DNA of 64,000 bases from positions 958,679 through 1,022,678 of the forward strand of contig NZ_MOBM01000038.1 of the NCBI RefSeq assembly GCF_003732275.1, read 5' to 3'. The position numbers and the translations under genes were made by a program. The stretch is from Pseudomonas frederiksbergensis. GTDB taxonomy: Bacteria; Pseudomonadota; Gammaproteobacteria; Pseudomonadales; Pseudomonadaceae. This document shows, piece after piece, positions 16,868-25,420 of the stretch. The notes beneath the pieces are model-generated. The model saw only the letters and a program-made list of their open reading frames with translations, was not told the origin of the DNA and made no database searches. Each line of letters starts with the position of its first letter. Within the stretch, counting starts at the first letter, position 1.

Positions 16868-17158
16868 CTATTTGATCTGCACAATCACCGGACCTTCCGT
16901 CACGATCGGCGGGTTTGCGTGGATATTCGAGGCATTTTTCTGAATCCAGTCGCGCGCGACTTTCAAGCTCGCATCGCTGCCGGCCTTGTCCGTGCAAACA
17001 GTCACCGCCGTACCGCCATCACCCGTATTCAGCAGTGTGTAACTTACCAGGCCAGGCACTGTCCGCAGGGTAGCTTCGACGTCGGCCTTGCGCTGTTCTA
17101 AAAGATCGAACAGCTGCTTTGCGCCAGCACCCAAGTAGGTTCTTATAACCGCATACAT
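16868..17158 (-). CDS. Small protein of unknown function, possible dimeric alpha/beta-barrel
   Basis: The 96-residue product begins MYAVIRTYLGAGAKQLFDLL and alternates strands and helices in a way that recalls the antibiotic-biosynthesis-monooxygenase/EthD ferredoxin-like fold. The phrase VPGLVSYTLLNTGDGGTAVTV fits that fold. No active-site residue is evident, so function is unknown. AAGGAG lies seven bases before ATG 17158, a strong start. It lies between a REP palindrome and a secreted hydrolase. Confidence 0.7.
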   Translation of the reverse strand: MYAVIRTYLGAGAKQLFDLLEQRKADVEATLRTVPGLVSYTLLNTGDGGTAVTVCTDKAGSDASLKVARDWIQKNASNIHANPPIVTEGPVIVQIK

Positions 17159-17337
17159 GGTCGTCTCCTTTGGGAGTTACCGTCTTGATGCCAATCAAGA
17201 TCCGTTGATGGCTGCCACTACTAAAATTTCAGTTCGTCCCGATTTAATCAGCTTAGCCAAACGCCCGGCGGCGAGCGAAATGCAACGACCGCCGGCCACT
17301 TTAGAGGGAACGAGCCGTTGTTGTGACGGTGCCGGAT

Positions 17338-18402
17338 TCAAAGGTGATCCGCATCAATCACAGCCTTGGCGAACGCCTGCGGATCTTCCTGCGGCAGGTT
17401 GTGGCCAATGCCGCCGTTGATCAGCCGGAACTCGTATTTACTAGTGAAGCGCTTGGCGTAATCCTCGGGGGCAGGGTGCGGCGCGCCGTTGGCATCGCCT
17501 TCAAGGGTGATGGTCGGCACGCTAATGGAAGGCGCCATAGCCAGTTTCTGCTCTAGCGCTTCATATTGGCTCTCGCCTTGAACCAGCCCCAGGCGCCAGC
17601 GGTAGTTGAATACGGTGATGTCGACATGGTCGGGGTTCTCCAGAGCCTTGGCGCTGCGGTCGAAAGTGGCGTCATCGAACGCCCATTTCGGCGAAGCCAG
17701 TTGCCAGATCAACTTGGCGAAGTCGTGGGTATTTTTCTCGTACCCGGAGCGACCGCGATCGGTGGCGAAGTAAAACTGATACCACCACTGCAATTCGGCC
17801 TTGGGTGGCAGCGGGTTCTTGCCGGCCGCCTGGTTACCGATCAGATAGCCGCTGACCGAGACCAACGCCTTGACCCGCTCTGGCCACAGCGCCGAGACGA
17901 TGTCGGCCGAACGCGCGCCCCAGTCATAGCCACCGAGCACGGCCTGTTTGATCTTCAGCGCATCCATAAAGTCGATGACGTCACTTGCCAGCGCGGCCGG
18001 TTGACCATTGCGAACAGTTTTCTCGGACAGAAAATGCGTATCGCCGTAGCCACGCGCATACGGCATCAGCACTCGATAGCCCTTTGCTGCAAGCAATGGC
18101 GCGACCTCGTCATAGCTGTGAATGTCGTACGGCCAGCCGTGCAGAAGAATCACTACCGGCCCATCGGCCGGGCCTGTTTCGGCGTACGCCACGTTCAACA
18201 GTCCGGCGCTGACATGCTTCAGCGGGCCGAAAGGAGAGGGTGCCGCATGAGTGGCGCCGGCACTGATCGCGTCTGCCTGCACGGCTGCGGCTGTTTGTGC
18301 GTGGGCCGCACCGAGAACGCTGAACAGGGTGAGCGCGAGGATCGATGAGCCGACCAGACGGCGGCGAGTTGTGCCGGTTTTTTTCTGCAGTGCCATCTTC
18401 AT
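17338..18402 (-). CDS. Secreted alpha/beta-hydrolase, epoxide-hydrolase-like
   Basis: The 354-residue precursor has a twin-arginine-like TRRRLVGSS followed by a hydrophobic stretch ending AAHA, so it is probably exported, perhaps by Tat. The fold shows the oxyanion motif LLHGWPYD, nucleophile elbow GGYDWGA with Asp as nucleophile as in epoxide hydrolases and haloalkane dehalogenases, and the catalytic His in GGIGHNLPQEDP. The substrate is unknown. ATG 18402 has GGAGA seven bases upstream. An upstream extension to 18525 crosses a possible operator and is rejected. Confidence 0.82.
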   Translation of the reverse strand: MKMALQKKTGTTRRRLVGSSILALTLFSVLGAAHAQTAAAVQADAISAGATHAAPSPFGPLKHVSAGLLNVAYAETGPADGPVVILLHGWPYDIHSYDEVAPLLAAKGYRVLMPYARGYGDTHFLSEKTVRNGQPAALASDVIDFMDALKIKQAVLGGYDWGARSADIVSALWPERVKALVSVSGYLIGNQAAGKNPLPPKAELQWWYQFYFATDRGRSGYEKNTHDFAKLIWQLASPKWAFDDATFDRSAKALENPDHVDITVFNYRWRLGLVQGESQYEALEQKLAMAPSISVPTITLEGDANGAPHPAPEDYAKRFTSKYEFRLINGGIGHNLPQEDPQAFAKAVIDADHL

Positions 18403-18753
18403 GGTGATGTCTCCGTTGCAAGCCGTTGGCCAGGGGTTCTGGGTGATCCCCTTCAAACCTGGCTTGCATTTGAACGCGGCGACGTATCTGGCCTGTGTCG
18501 AATCGCAGGCCAGGTGAAAACCCATGTATCAAGAGGCTAGCCAGACACACTGTGATACACAGCGGAGCATTCGTATGAAACGGGTCATCCGGGTAGGCTG
18601 CTTCCCTTGTGACGACGGCGCAAGGCTCCTGCTTCGACGTTCATACCGCCGTTTGCGTGAATCAGGAGTTTCTGCCTTCTGCCCAACGAGCTTTCCCGGC
18701 TTTTAGGGTGTTTACTTCTAGTCAGGCCCTGTATGCACAGAGAGGAGAGCACC
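18403..18753. other. Intergenic region with an inverted repeat, possible operator
   Basis: No gene is visible between the hydrolase and the divergent cupin gene. TGTATCA at 18525-18531 and TGATACA at 18553-18559 form an inverted repeat with a 21-base spacer, about 125 bases before the hydrolase start. It could be a regulator site. No other structure stands out. Confidence 0.35.
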
Positions 18754-19098
18754 ATGAGCAACGAACAGGTGGCACCTGAGACAAAAGGTGTTGCGGTGAA
18801 GTTACTTGCAACGATTGACCTTGGCCCTGAGATCGAGGGCATGGCAGGGCGCCAACTCAGAATGCGTATGGTGACCATTGAGCCTGGAGGCGTCTTCGGG
18901 CCGATTCATAATCATAAGGACAGACCCGGCACCGTCTACATATTGCAAGGAACGATCACTGACCATCGAAATGGAGTCGCCACGGACTATGGGCCGGGAG
19001 TGGGCTGGCCCGAGGACAGGAACACCACTCACTGGCTTGAGAACAGAGGAACGGTTCCGGCGGTGGAGATCTCGGTCGATATTGTCAGGCAAGAGTAA
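18754..19098 (+). CDS. Cupin domain protein with atypical codon use
   Basis: The 114-residue single-domain cupin contains GPIHNHKDRPGTVYILQG, which supplies the usual His/His/Glu-type metal site (here HNH followed by a tyrosine-containing strand), and a second motif near THWLENRG. Cupins span many enzymes and sensors, so function is open. GGAG lies eight bases before ATG 18754. The codons are unlike the neighbours: AGA three times, AGG twice, ATA once and GGA five times in 114 codons. This points to recent transfer. Confidence 0.8.
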   Translation: MSNEQVAPETKGVAVKLLATIDLGPEIEGMAGRQLRMRMVTIEPGGVFGPIHNHKDRPGTVYILQGTITDHRNGVATDYGPGVGWPEDRNTTHWLENRGTVPAVEISVDIVRQE

Positions 19099-19230
19099 GC
19101 TCAGGCCCGACATCTGACACAGTCTGGCCCAGTGCCATCTAGTGAATCTAAATAGCTGCGGTGGGCAAGCGTAACGAGGCTCTATCGAGGGTTTTCCAGA
19201 GATTGCGCATCGTCGGATTTTGGGCAATTC

Positions 19231-19267
19231 CCTCTGCAGGAGCAGCCTGCGGCAGCTCCTGCAGAGG
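19231..19267. terminator. 13-bp perfect hairpin between convergent genes
   Basis: CCTCTGCAGGAGC pairs perfectly with GCTCCTGCAGAGG around an 11-base loop, between the convergent cupin and DUF1059 genes. It lacks a T-run, so it may be a REP-like palindrome rather than a true terminator. Confidence 0.45.
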
Positions 19268-19276
19268 GGCTCCCTA

Positions 19277-19489
19277 TCAAGCGGGACGCGGTGCTTCAAC
19301 AGGCGGGGTGCCGTCGTGAAACATTGTCTTCAGTTGAGCACGCAGTTCCGGTGAGTCGGTGTGCTTGTGAACGCTGACCGCATGCTGTGCGGCGGCCTCG
19401 AGCAGTTCGTTTTCAGAGTCTGCGGACAGCGCGACCGAGCATTTGGAATCGCTTGGAAACTCGCGGCAGTCGATGTATTTACGCGCCAT
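19277..19489 (-). CDS. DUF1059 small protein
   Basis: The 70-residue product begins MARKYIDCREFPSDSKCSVA and has the two cysteines and the ELLEAAAQHAVSVH helix of DUF1059, a family described as predicted small metal-binding proteins. No function is established. GGAGGAG lies seven bases before ATG 19489. It is convergent with the cupin gene. Confidence 0.85.
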   Translation of the reverse strand: MARKYIDCREFPSDSKCSVALSADSENELLEAAAQHAVSVHKHTDSPELRAQLKTMFHDGTPPVEAPRPA

Positions 19490-19867
19490 GATCTTCTCCT
19501 CCCTACGATGAAGGCAGGCCGTGGCCTGCGTGAACGATCACTCGACGCGATCCCCCGTACATCAAACACGATTGCATGTCGCTTCGAGTGTGCCGACCCT
19601 TGAAGTATAGGCCCGCCACAAGGCACATCGTGGCGGGTTTGCAATGACTTAGGGAAAGCAGGGGACAGTCCACGATTGCTCAGCTTTTACCTGAAATCGT
19701 GGCCTGTCCCTTTTATGCGCTGACGAACTCAGGCCAGGCCGCTGAGCGCACTTTCTACAGGCTTGGGCAACGGGTTGAAGCGTTTGGCAAGAGCAATTTT
19801 CTTCAATACCCCGAGCAATGCTCTGGTTACCGTGGACCTGTATTCCTTGATTTGAAGCAGGTGTGCG
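19490..19867. other. Intergenic region with two palindromes
   Basis: No gene is evident. Hairpin CCCGCCAC/GTGGCGGG spans 19612-19637 with only a short T-run. A second inverted repeat, GGGACAGTCCACGATT with its complement, covers 19662-19677 and 19695-19710 with one mismatch. The second resembles the palindromes often seen near IS200-like REP transposases, though no transposase is present. Confidence 0.4.
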
Positions 19868-20455
19868 ATGAGTCTGATTCTTTCCATGGCCGCGTTTGCG
19901 CTGGTCGCCTCTATAACGCCGGGGCCGGTGAATATTGTGGCGTTGAGCTCGGGGGCGCAGTTCGGTTTCCGCGCGAGCCAGCGGCATGTGGCCGGGGCGA
20001 CCTTGGGGTTTGTTCTGCTGTTGGTGCTGATGGGGTTGGGTTTGCATGAGGTGTTACAGCGTTGGCCGGCGCTGACACGGGTGGTGCAATGGGCGGGGGT
20101 GGCGTTTCTGTTGTTCATGGCTTTCAAATTGGCCACTGATAACGGTCAGCTCGATGCCAGGGAGTCCGGTCGGGCGCCGTCGATGCTGTATGGCGCGGTG
20201 ATGCAATGGCTCAACCCGAAAGCCTGGCTGGCCTGTGTGGCGGGGATGGGCGCGTTTGTCGCCGATGGCGAAGCGCGGTTGGTGTGGCAGTTTGCGGCGG
20301 TGTATCTGGTGATCTGTTACTTGTCGGTGGGTTGCTGGGTGTATGTCGGGACGTTTTTGCGCGGCTACCTGAGCAATCCTGCGGGGATACGGCTGTTCAA
20401 TCGGGTCATGGCGTTGCTGCTGGCGGTGAGTGCGGCGTATTTGCTGTTGCCGTAG
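19868..20455 (+). CDS. LysE/RhtB family translocator
   Basis: The 195-residue membrane protein starts MSLILSMAAFALVASITPGP, with the family's PGP motif in the first helix (TPGPVNIVALSSGAQFG), and has the mid-protein WLNPKAWLACV. It probably exports an amino acid or small metabolite. The ribosome site is weak (CAGGTG). It is convergent with an AraC-type regulator 66 bases away, a pairing that suggests the regulator may control it. Confidence 0.85.
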   Translation: MSLILSMAAFALVASITPGPVNIVALSSGAQFGFRASQRHVAGATLGFVLLLVLMGLGLHEVLQRWPALTRVVQWAGVAFLLFMAFKLATDNGQLDARESGRAPSMLYGAVMQWLNPKAWLACVAGMGAFVADGEARLVWQFAAVYLVICYLSVGCWVYVGTFLRGYLSNPAGIRLFNRVMALLLAVSAAYLLLP

Positions 20456-20521
20456 ATCTGGAGGGTGTTTCCCTTAATGTGGGAGCTCCACCCATCAAGA
20501 CTTGTGGCGAGGGAGGTTGAG

Positions 20522-21355
20522 TTAGCCGCGGTACTGCCCCGGTGTCGCCGCCAGATGCTGTTTGAACGCGCGTTGAAAATGCGCCTGATCGGCAAACCCG
20601 GCTTCCAGCGCCACATCGGCGATCAGCTTGCCGCTGCGCAGTCGATCCCGGGCGAACTGGATGCGCCGGTTGACCAGGAACGCATGGGGCGTCATGCCGT
20701 AATGCTGCTTGAACGCGCGGATCAGGTACGACGGCGATAGTTGCGCCACCTCGCAAATGTCTTCGAGTTTGAGCATCTGTGTGCAGTTGTCGCGGATAAA
20801 GTCGGCGGCCCGTTCCAGCTTGAAATTGGGTTCGCGCAGCGGTTGATCGACGGGGTTGAGCCGCTGTTGCACCTCGGTGAAAAACTCCAGCGCCGCGCTG
20901 TGCTTGCACAGCACCTCTTGCTGCGGGTCGACCAACACCTCGTACAAATTCTTCAGGCCGGTAAACAGCTCGACATCACGATTGTGGGTGATGGAAAACC
21001 GGCGAAACGCCAAGTCCTGGCTGAAGCCGAGCTGATGCTGCAAATCGGTCAGCCAAGGCGTCTCGACGTACAGCATCAGGTACGACCACGGCTGGTCGTC
21101 GATCGGATTGCAGGCATGCACATCGCCCGGATTCATCAGCACCACGGTGCCGGCACTGACCTGATATTCCGATTGCTCGTGGATATAGGTACTGCGCCCG
21201 GCGGTGATCGCCCCGATAGAAAAATGCGCGTGGGAATGCCGGCTGTAGCAGACCTCGCGACCGTCGGCGATGGAGCGGGCTTCGATGAAGGGCAGGGCGT
21301 CGTCACGCCAGAAGCGCGGGGCTTTGTCTGCATCTTTGGCGACGGTGTGCTTCAT
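20522..21355 (-). CDS. AraC family transcriptional regulator
   Basis: The 277-residue protein has an N-terminal cupin-like sensing domain (CYSRHSHAHFSIGAI, VLMNPGDVHACNP) and a C-terminal double helix-turn-helix (LEDICEVAQLSPSYLIRAFK and ALEAGFADQAHFQRAFKQ), which is the AraC arrangement. GAGGAAA lies before ATG 21355; the longer frame to 21427 would overlap the upstream gene and is rejected. Likely ligands include amino acids, given the LysE exporter next to it. Confidence 0.88.
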   Translation of the reverse strand: MKHTVAKDADKAPRFWRDDALPFIEARSIADGREVCYSRHSHAHFSIGAITAGRSTYIHEQSEYQVSAGTVVLMNPGDVHACNPIDDQPWSYLMLYVETPWLTDLQHQLGFSQDLAFRRFSITHNRDVELFTGLKNLYEVLVDPQQEVLCKHSAALEFFTEVQQRLNPVDQPLREPNFKLERAADFIRDNCTQMLKLEDICEVAQLSPSYLIRAFKQHYGMTPHAFLVNRRIQFARDRLRSGKLIADVALEAGFADQAHFQRAFKQHLAATPGQYRG

Positions 21356-21389
21356 CTCGATTTCCTCGGCAGGCCAGCGCTCGAGTGTA

Positions 21390-21893
21390 TTAGCTCTCGT
21401 TGTCAAAGGCTCGTTGCAGCGTGGCAATGTCGAGTTTTTTCATTTGCAGCATCGCTGCCATGGCACGCTGGGATTTGCCTGTATCGGGGTCTTTCATCAT
21501 GTCCATCAACGCCACGGGCACAATTTGCCACGACACGCCGAATTTATCCTTGAGCCAGCCGCATTGCTGGGCTTCAACGGGACCGCCCGCAGAAAGGCGT
21601 CCCCAGAAGTGGTCGACTTCTTCCTGAGTGTGGCAATTGACCTGGAATGAGATCGCCTCATTGAACTTGAAAACCGGGCCGCCGTTAAGGTTGGTGAAGC
21701 TCTGCCCATCGAGTTCGAAACTGACGGTCATCACCGAACCTTCCGGCCGGCCATGGATTTCCTGACCGGCCTTGCCGTAATGGGTGATGCCGGCGATTTT
21801 GGAATGATCGAAGATCGCGCAGTAAAACTTCGCGGCATCCTCGGCCTGATCGTCGAACCACAGGCAGGGCGTGAGTTTTTGAACGCGGTGCAT
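21390..21893 (-). CDS. PhnB-like VOC protein
   Basis: The 167-residue product begins VQKLTPCLWFDDQAEDAAKFY and contains VSFELDGQSFTNLNGGP and CGWLKDKFGVSWQIVP, hallmarks of the PhnB-type VOC proteins once mislabelled as 3-demethylubiquinone methyltransferases. No reaction is assigned. GAGGAG lies seven bases before ATG 21893. It is 34 bases upstream of the AraC gene on the same strand and may be co-transcribed. Confidence 0.85.
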   Translation of the reverse strand: MHRVQKLTPCLWFDDQAEDAAKFYCAIFDHSKIAGITHYGKAGQEIHGRPEGSVMTVSFELDGQSFTNLNGGPVFKFNEAISFQVNCHTQEEVDHFWGRLSAGGPVEAQQCGWLKDKFGVSWQIVPVALMDMMKDPDTGKSQRAMAAMLQMKKLDIATLQRAFDNES

Positions 21894-22118
21894 GGCGGTG
21901 CTCCTCTGCGGGTTAATCACTCTGGATTATCAGCGTAGTCAGCCTGCGGTGGTCCGGTTGTGCCATAGATCGACAAATCGTGAGAATTCCCCCAACCCGT
22001 TTGGAGCGAATGGAGGGCGACCGGTGGTCGATGAACATGGCTAGTGGGTCAAATTGCGCTTAGCTGTATGGATAACCCAAGGCGCGCGTAACGCCCCCTG
22101 AGTCTGAGGAAATTCGCA

Positions 22119-22574
22119 ATGCTGACCCTTAATATCAATGGCAAAGACCAGGAACTGGATGTCCCCGCAGACATGCCGTTGCTCTGGGTACTGCGCGATG
22201 TCGCGCACCTGACGGGCACCAAATTCGGTTGCGGCATGGCCCAGTGTGGCGCTTGCACCGTACACGTCGACGGCGCGCCGCTGCGCTCCTGCATCACGCC
22301 CGCCACGGCGGTGGCCAACGGGCAGAAAATTCTCACCATCGAAGGCTTGTCCGCCGACGGCTCGCACCCGGTCCAGCAAGCCTGGGCCGAGCTCGATGTC
22401 GTCCAGTGCGGTTATTGTCAATCGGGGCAGATCATGTCGGCGGCCGCGTTGCTGGCGAAGATCCCCAAGCCCACCGACAGTGACATCGACCAGGCGCTGT
22501 CCGGCAACATTTGCCGCTGCGGCACCTACCCAAGAATCCGCGCCGCGGTCAAACGTGCCGCCGAGATCGGTTGA
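22119..22574 (+). CDS. [2Fe-2S] subunit of a molybdenum hydroxylase, IorA-like
   Basis: The 151-residue subunit carries two [2Fe-2S] clusters. The plant-type cluster uses Cys38, Cys43, Cys46 and Cys58 (FGCGMAQCGAC); the second uses Cys97, Cys100, Cys132 and Cys134 (CGYCQSG, ICRC). It passes electrons from the molybdenum centre. Size and order match the small subunit of isoquinoline 1-oxidoreductase and periplasmic aldehyde dehydrogenases. It has no signal of its own and would be exported as a partner of the Tat-tagged large subunit. GAGGAAA precedes ATG 22119. Confidence 0.92.
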   Translation: MLTLNINGKDQELDVPADMPLLWVLRDVAHLTGTKFGCGMAQCGACTVHVDGAPLRSCITPATAVANGQKILTIEGLSADGSHPVQQAWAELDVVQCGYCQSGQIMSAAALLAKIPKPTDSDIDQALSGNICRCGTYPRIRAAVKRAAEIG

Positions 22575-22598
22575 TACCACGTCTAAGGAAGCTGACCC

Positions 22599-24767
22599 AT
22601 GAACAGAATCAACCCTGTCTCGCGTCGCGGTTTTCTCAAGGGCAGCGCAGTGCTGGGCGGCGGTCTGGTGGTGGCATTTGTCATCCCGGGTGCCAATCGC
22701 TTTGCCCTCGGGGCCGAGAATCAAGGAAACGTCTTCGCACCCAATGCCTTTTTACGCGTTGGCAACGACAACAGCATCACCGTGCTGCTCGGCCATTCGG
22801 AAATGGGCCAGGGCATCTGGACCGGCCTGACCATGTTGATCGCCGAAGAGCTGGACGCCGACTGGTCGAAAATCCATGTCGAACATGCGCCGGCCTCGGC
22901 CGCCGATTATGGCCTGCCGGCGTTTGGCGGAATGCAGATTACCGGCGGTTCGACGTCGACCTGGATGGAGTTCAATCGCTATCGCCAGGCCGGAGCGGCG
23001 GCGCGCTTGATGCTGATCGAGGCGGCCGCCAAGCGATTCGACGTGGCACCTTCGCAGATCCGCACCGAGTCGGGCGTGGTCATTGCCGGCGACAAACGCG
23101 CCACTTACGGCGAACTGGCGGATGACGCCGCCAAGTTGCCGGTGCCGGATCCGGCCTCGATCAAGTTCAAGGAAGCCAAAGACTGGAAGGTCATCGGCAA
23201 ACCCACCAAGCGCCTCGACACCCCGGAGAAAATCACCGGGCGAGCCAAGTTTGGCATAGACGTGCAATTCGACGGGCTCATGACGGCGCTGGTCGCTCGT
23301 CCACCGGTGTTCGGTGGCAGCGTCAAATCCTTCGAAGGCGCCGAGGCGCTGGCGGTGCCGGGCGTACACAAAGTGGTGCAGGTGCCCACGGGTGTCGCGG
23401 TGATTGCCGATCATTATTGGGCGGCGAAGCTGGGGCGTGATGCGCTTAAGGTCGAATGGGACCTGGGGCCGAACGCCGGGCTCGACAGCCAACAACTGCT
23501 GGAGAGCTTTCGTAAACTCGCCGCCACCCCTGGCACTTCCGCCAGTCAGGCCGGGGATGCAACGGCGACGCTGGGCAAAGCGGTGAAAACGATTGAGGCT
23601 GAATACAGCGTGCCGTACCTGGCTCATGCGCCGATGGAACCGCTCAATTGCACGGTGAAAATCTCCAAGGACAAATGCGAAATATGGACCGGCACGCAGT
23701 TTCAAACGCTGGATCAGATGATCGCGGGGAAGATCACTGGGCTCAAACCCGAACAGGTAGAGATCCACACCCAATTCCTCGGCGGCGGTTTCGGGCGACG
23801 GGCCAATCCGACCTCGGATTTTGTCAGCGAAGCCGTGTACGTCGCCAAGGCAGCGGGCGGGCCGGTGAAAACCGTCTGGGCCCGAGAGGATGACATTCGC
23901 GGCGGTTACTACCGCTCGGCGTTCTTGCATCAGGCGCGCATCGGGCTGGGTGCCGACGGCATGCCAATGGCTTGGAAGCATGTGCTGGTCGGCCAGTCAA
24001 TTCTGACGGGCACGTCGTTCGCGGCGACCATGGTCAAGGATGGCGTCGACAAAACCTCCGTCGAAGGCGTGGCCGACAGCCCTTACCTTGAGGGGCTGGC
24101 CAACCATCAGGTGGATCTGCATTCACCGCAAACCGGCATCAGCGTGCTGTGGTTGCGTTCGGTGGGGCACACCCACACTGCATTCGTCATGGAGTCGTTG
24201 ATCGATGAACTGGCAGACGCCGCCGGCAAGGATCCGGTGGAATATCGACGAGCCTTGCTCAAGGCGCATCCACGGCATTTGGGCGTGCTGAATCTGGCGG
24301 TGGAAAAAGCCGACTGGAAAGCACCCTTGCCGGACGGTCACGCATTGGGCGTGGCGGTGCATGAGTCCTTCGGCAGTTACGTCGCCCAGGTGGCCGAGGT
24401 ATCCCAGGACAACCTGGCGATTCGCGTGCATCGGGTGGTGTGTGCGGTGGATTGCGGCATTGCGGTCAACCCGCAGGGCATCGCGGCGCAGATGGAATCG
24501 GGCATCACCTTCGGTCTCGGATTTACCTTGCACAGCAAACTGACGTTCAAGAACGGTCAGGTTGAGCAGTCCAATTATCACGACTATCAGGTCCTGCGCC
24601 TGAACGAGATGCCGGTGGTCGAGGTGCATATCGTCCCCAGCAGCGACAAGCCCGGCGGCATCGGCGAGGTCGGTGTGCCTCCGGTGGCGCCGGCAGTGGC
24701 GAACGCGGTGTTTGCCCTGACCGGGCAGCGTCTGCGGGAACTGCCGTTGCAACTGTCGGGGGTGTGA
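22599..24767 (+). CDS. Molybdopterin-binding large subunit, IorB-like, Tat-exported
   Basis: The 722-residue protein has a twin-arginine signal (SRRGFLKGSAVLGG, residues 8-21), so it acts in the periplasm or on the outer face of the inner membrane. It belongs to the xanthine-oxidase family, with GGGFGRR for cofactor binding and GGIGEVGVP holding the catalytic glutamate near the C-terminus. Substrates in the family include N-heterocycles and aldehydes such as vanillin; the substrate here is not determined. It follows the iron-sulfur gene by 24 bases. No FAD subunit is present, as expected for types that pass electrons to a cytochrome. Confidence 0.92.
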   Translation: MNRINPVSRRGFLKGSAVLGGGLVVAFVIPGANRFALGAENQGNVFAPNAFLRVGNDNSITVLLGHSEMGQGIWTGLTMLIAEELDADWSKIHVEHAPASAADYGLPAFGGMQITGGSTSTWMEFNRYRQAGAAARLMLIEAAAKRFDVAPSQIRTESGVVIAGDKRATYGELADDAAKLPVPDPASIKFKEAKDWKVIGKPTKRLDTPEKITGRAKFGIDVQFDGLMTALVARPPVFGGSVKSFEGAEALAVPGVHKVVQVPTGVAVIADHYWAAKLGRDALKVEWDLGPNAGLDSQQLLESFRKLAATPGTSASQAGDATATLGKAVKTIEAEYSVPYLAHAPMEPLNCTVKISKDKCEIWTGTQFQTLDQMIAGKITGLKPEQVEIHTQFLGGGFGRRANPTSDFVSEAVYVAKAAGGPVKTVWAREDDIRGGYYRSAFLHQARIGLGADGMPMAWKHVLVGQSILTGTSFAATMVKDGVDKTSVEGVADSPYLEGLANHQVDLHSPQTGISVLWLRSVGHTHTAFVMESLIDELADAAGKDPVEYRRALLKAHPRHLGVLNLAVEKADWKAPLPDGHALGVAVHESFGSYVAQVAEVSQDNLAIRVHRVVCAVDCGIAVNPQGIAAQMESGITFGLGFTLHSKLTFKNGQVEQSNYHDYQVLRLNEMPVVEVHIVPSSDKPGGIGEVGVPPVAPAVANAVFALTGQRLRELPLQLSGV

Positions 24768-24768
24768 G

Positions 24769-25347
24769 ATGAGACGACATATATTTTGGGGTGCGGTGAT
24801 GTTGATTGGCCTGGGTAGCTATACCTCGGACCTGTTCGCTGACGATAAAGAGGCGGTGAAGGCGTTCGACACGGTGCAGAAAGTGTTCCAGAGCCCGCGT
24901 TGTCAGAATTGTCATATCCCCGGCGATTCGCCGTTGCAGTTCGACGCCGGTATTGCTCACGCAATGAATGTGGTTCGCGGCCTTGATGGCAAGGGAGCGG
25001 CCGGTTTGCCGTGTGCCAGTTGTCATGCCGAAAGCAATCCGCCGGCCAGTTATGGCCCTCACGCGCCGCCCGGAGCGCCGCATTGGAGCCTGCCGCCGGC
25101 CGCGCACAAGATGGCCTGGATCGGCCTGCCGGCCGACAAGTTGTGCGCGATGATCAAGGACCGTTCCAGTAATGGCGACCGTGATTTTGCGGCGCTGATC
25201 AAGCACGTCAGCGACGATAAGCTGGTGCTTTGGGGTTGGAATCCGGGTGAGGGGCGGGCGCCGGTACCGGTGCCCCACGACATCTTTGTCACCCAGTTCA
25301 AGCTCTGGGCGGATGCTGGAGGGCCGTGTCCGGTGGCAGGAAGCTGA
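24769..25347 (+). CDS. Diheme c-type cytochrome subunit of the IorAB-like enzyme
   Basis: The 192-residue precursor has a signal peptide (MRRHIFWGAVMLIGLG to about residue 24) and two heme motifs, CQNCH (45-49) and CASCH (82-86). It should receive electrons from the molybdenum hydroxylase and deliver them to the respiratory chain. The start is one base after the stop of the large subunit, so translation is coupled. Candidate axial methionines (Met66, Met115) are present but spacing is unusual for classical cytochrome c domains. Confidence 0.85.
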   Translation: MRRHIFWGAVMLIGLGSYTSDLFADDKEAVKAFDTVQKVFQSPRCQNCHIPGDSPLQFDAGIAHAMNVVRGLDGKGAAGLPCASCHAESNPPASYGPHAPPGAPHWSLPPAAHKMAWIGLPADKLCAMIKDRSSNGDRDFAALIKHVSDDKLVLWGWNPGEGRAPVPVPHDIFVTQFKLWADAGGPCPVAGS

Positions 25348-25420
25348 CCAGCGGCGCGTTTATAGGGAGTCATATCGGGTGTGAACGACTCTAACGTTCA
25401 TACCCATCAAGGAGTGAGTG

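Noticed and set aside
22599..24767. Cytoplasmic xanthine dehydrogenase
   Set aside because: The large subunit has a Tat signal and the operon has a cytochrome instead of a FAD subunit, so a periplasmic IorB-type enzyme fits better.
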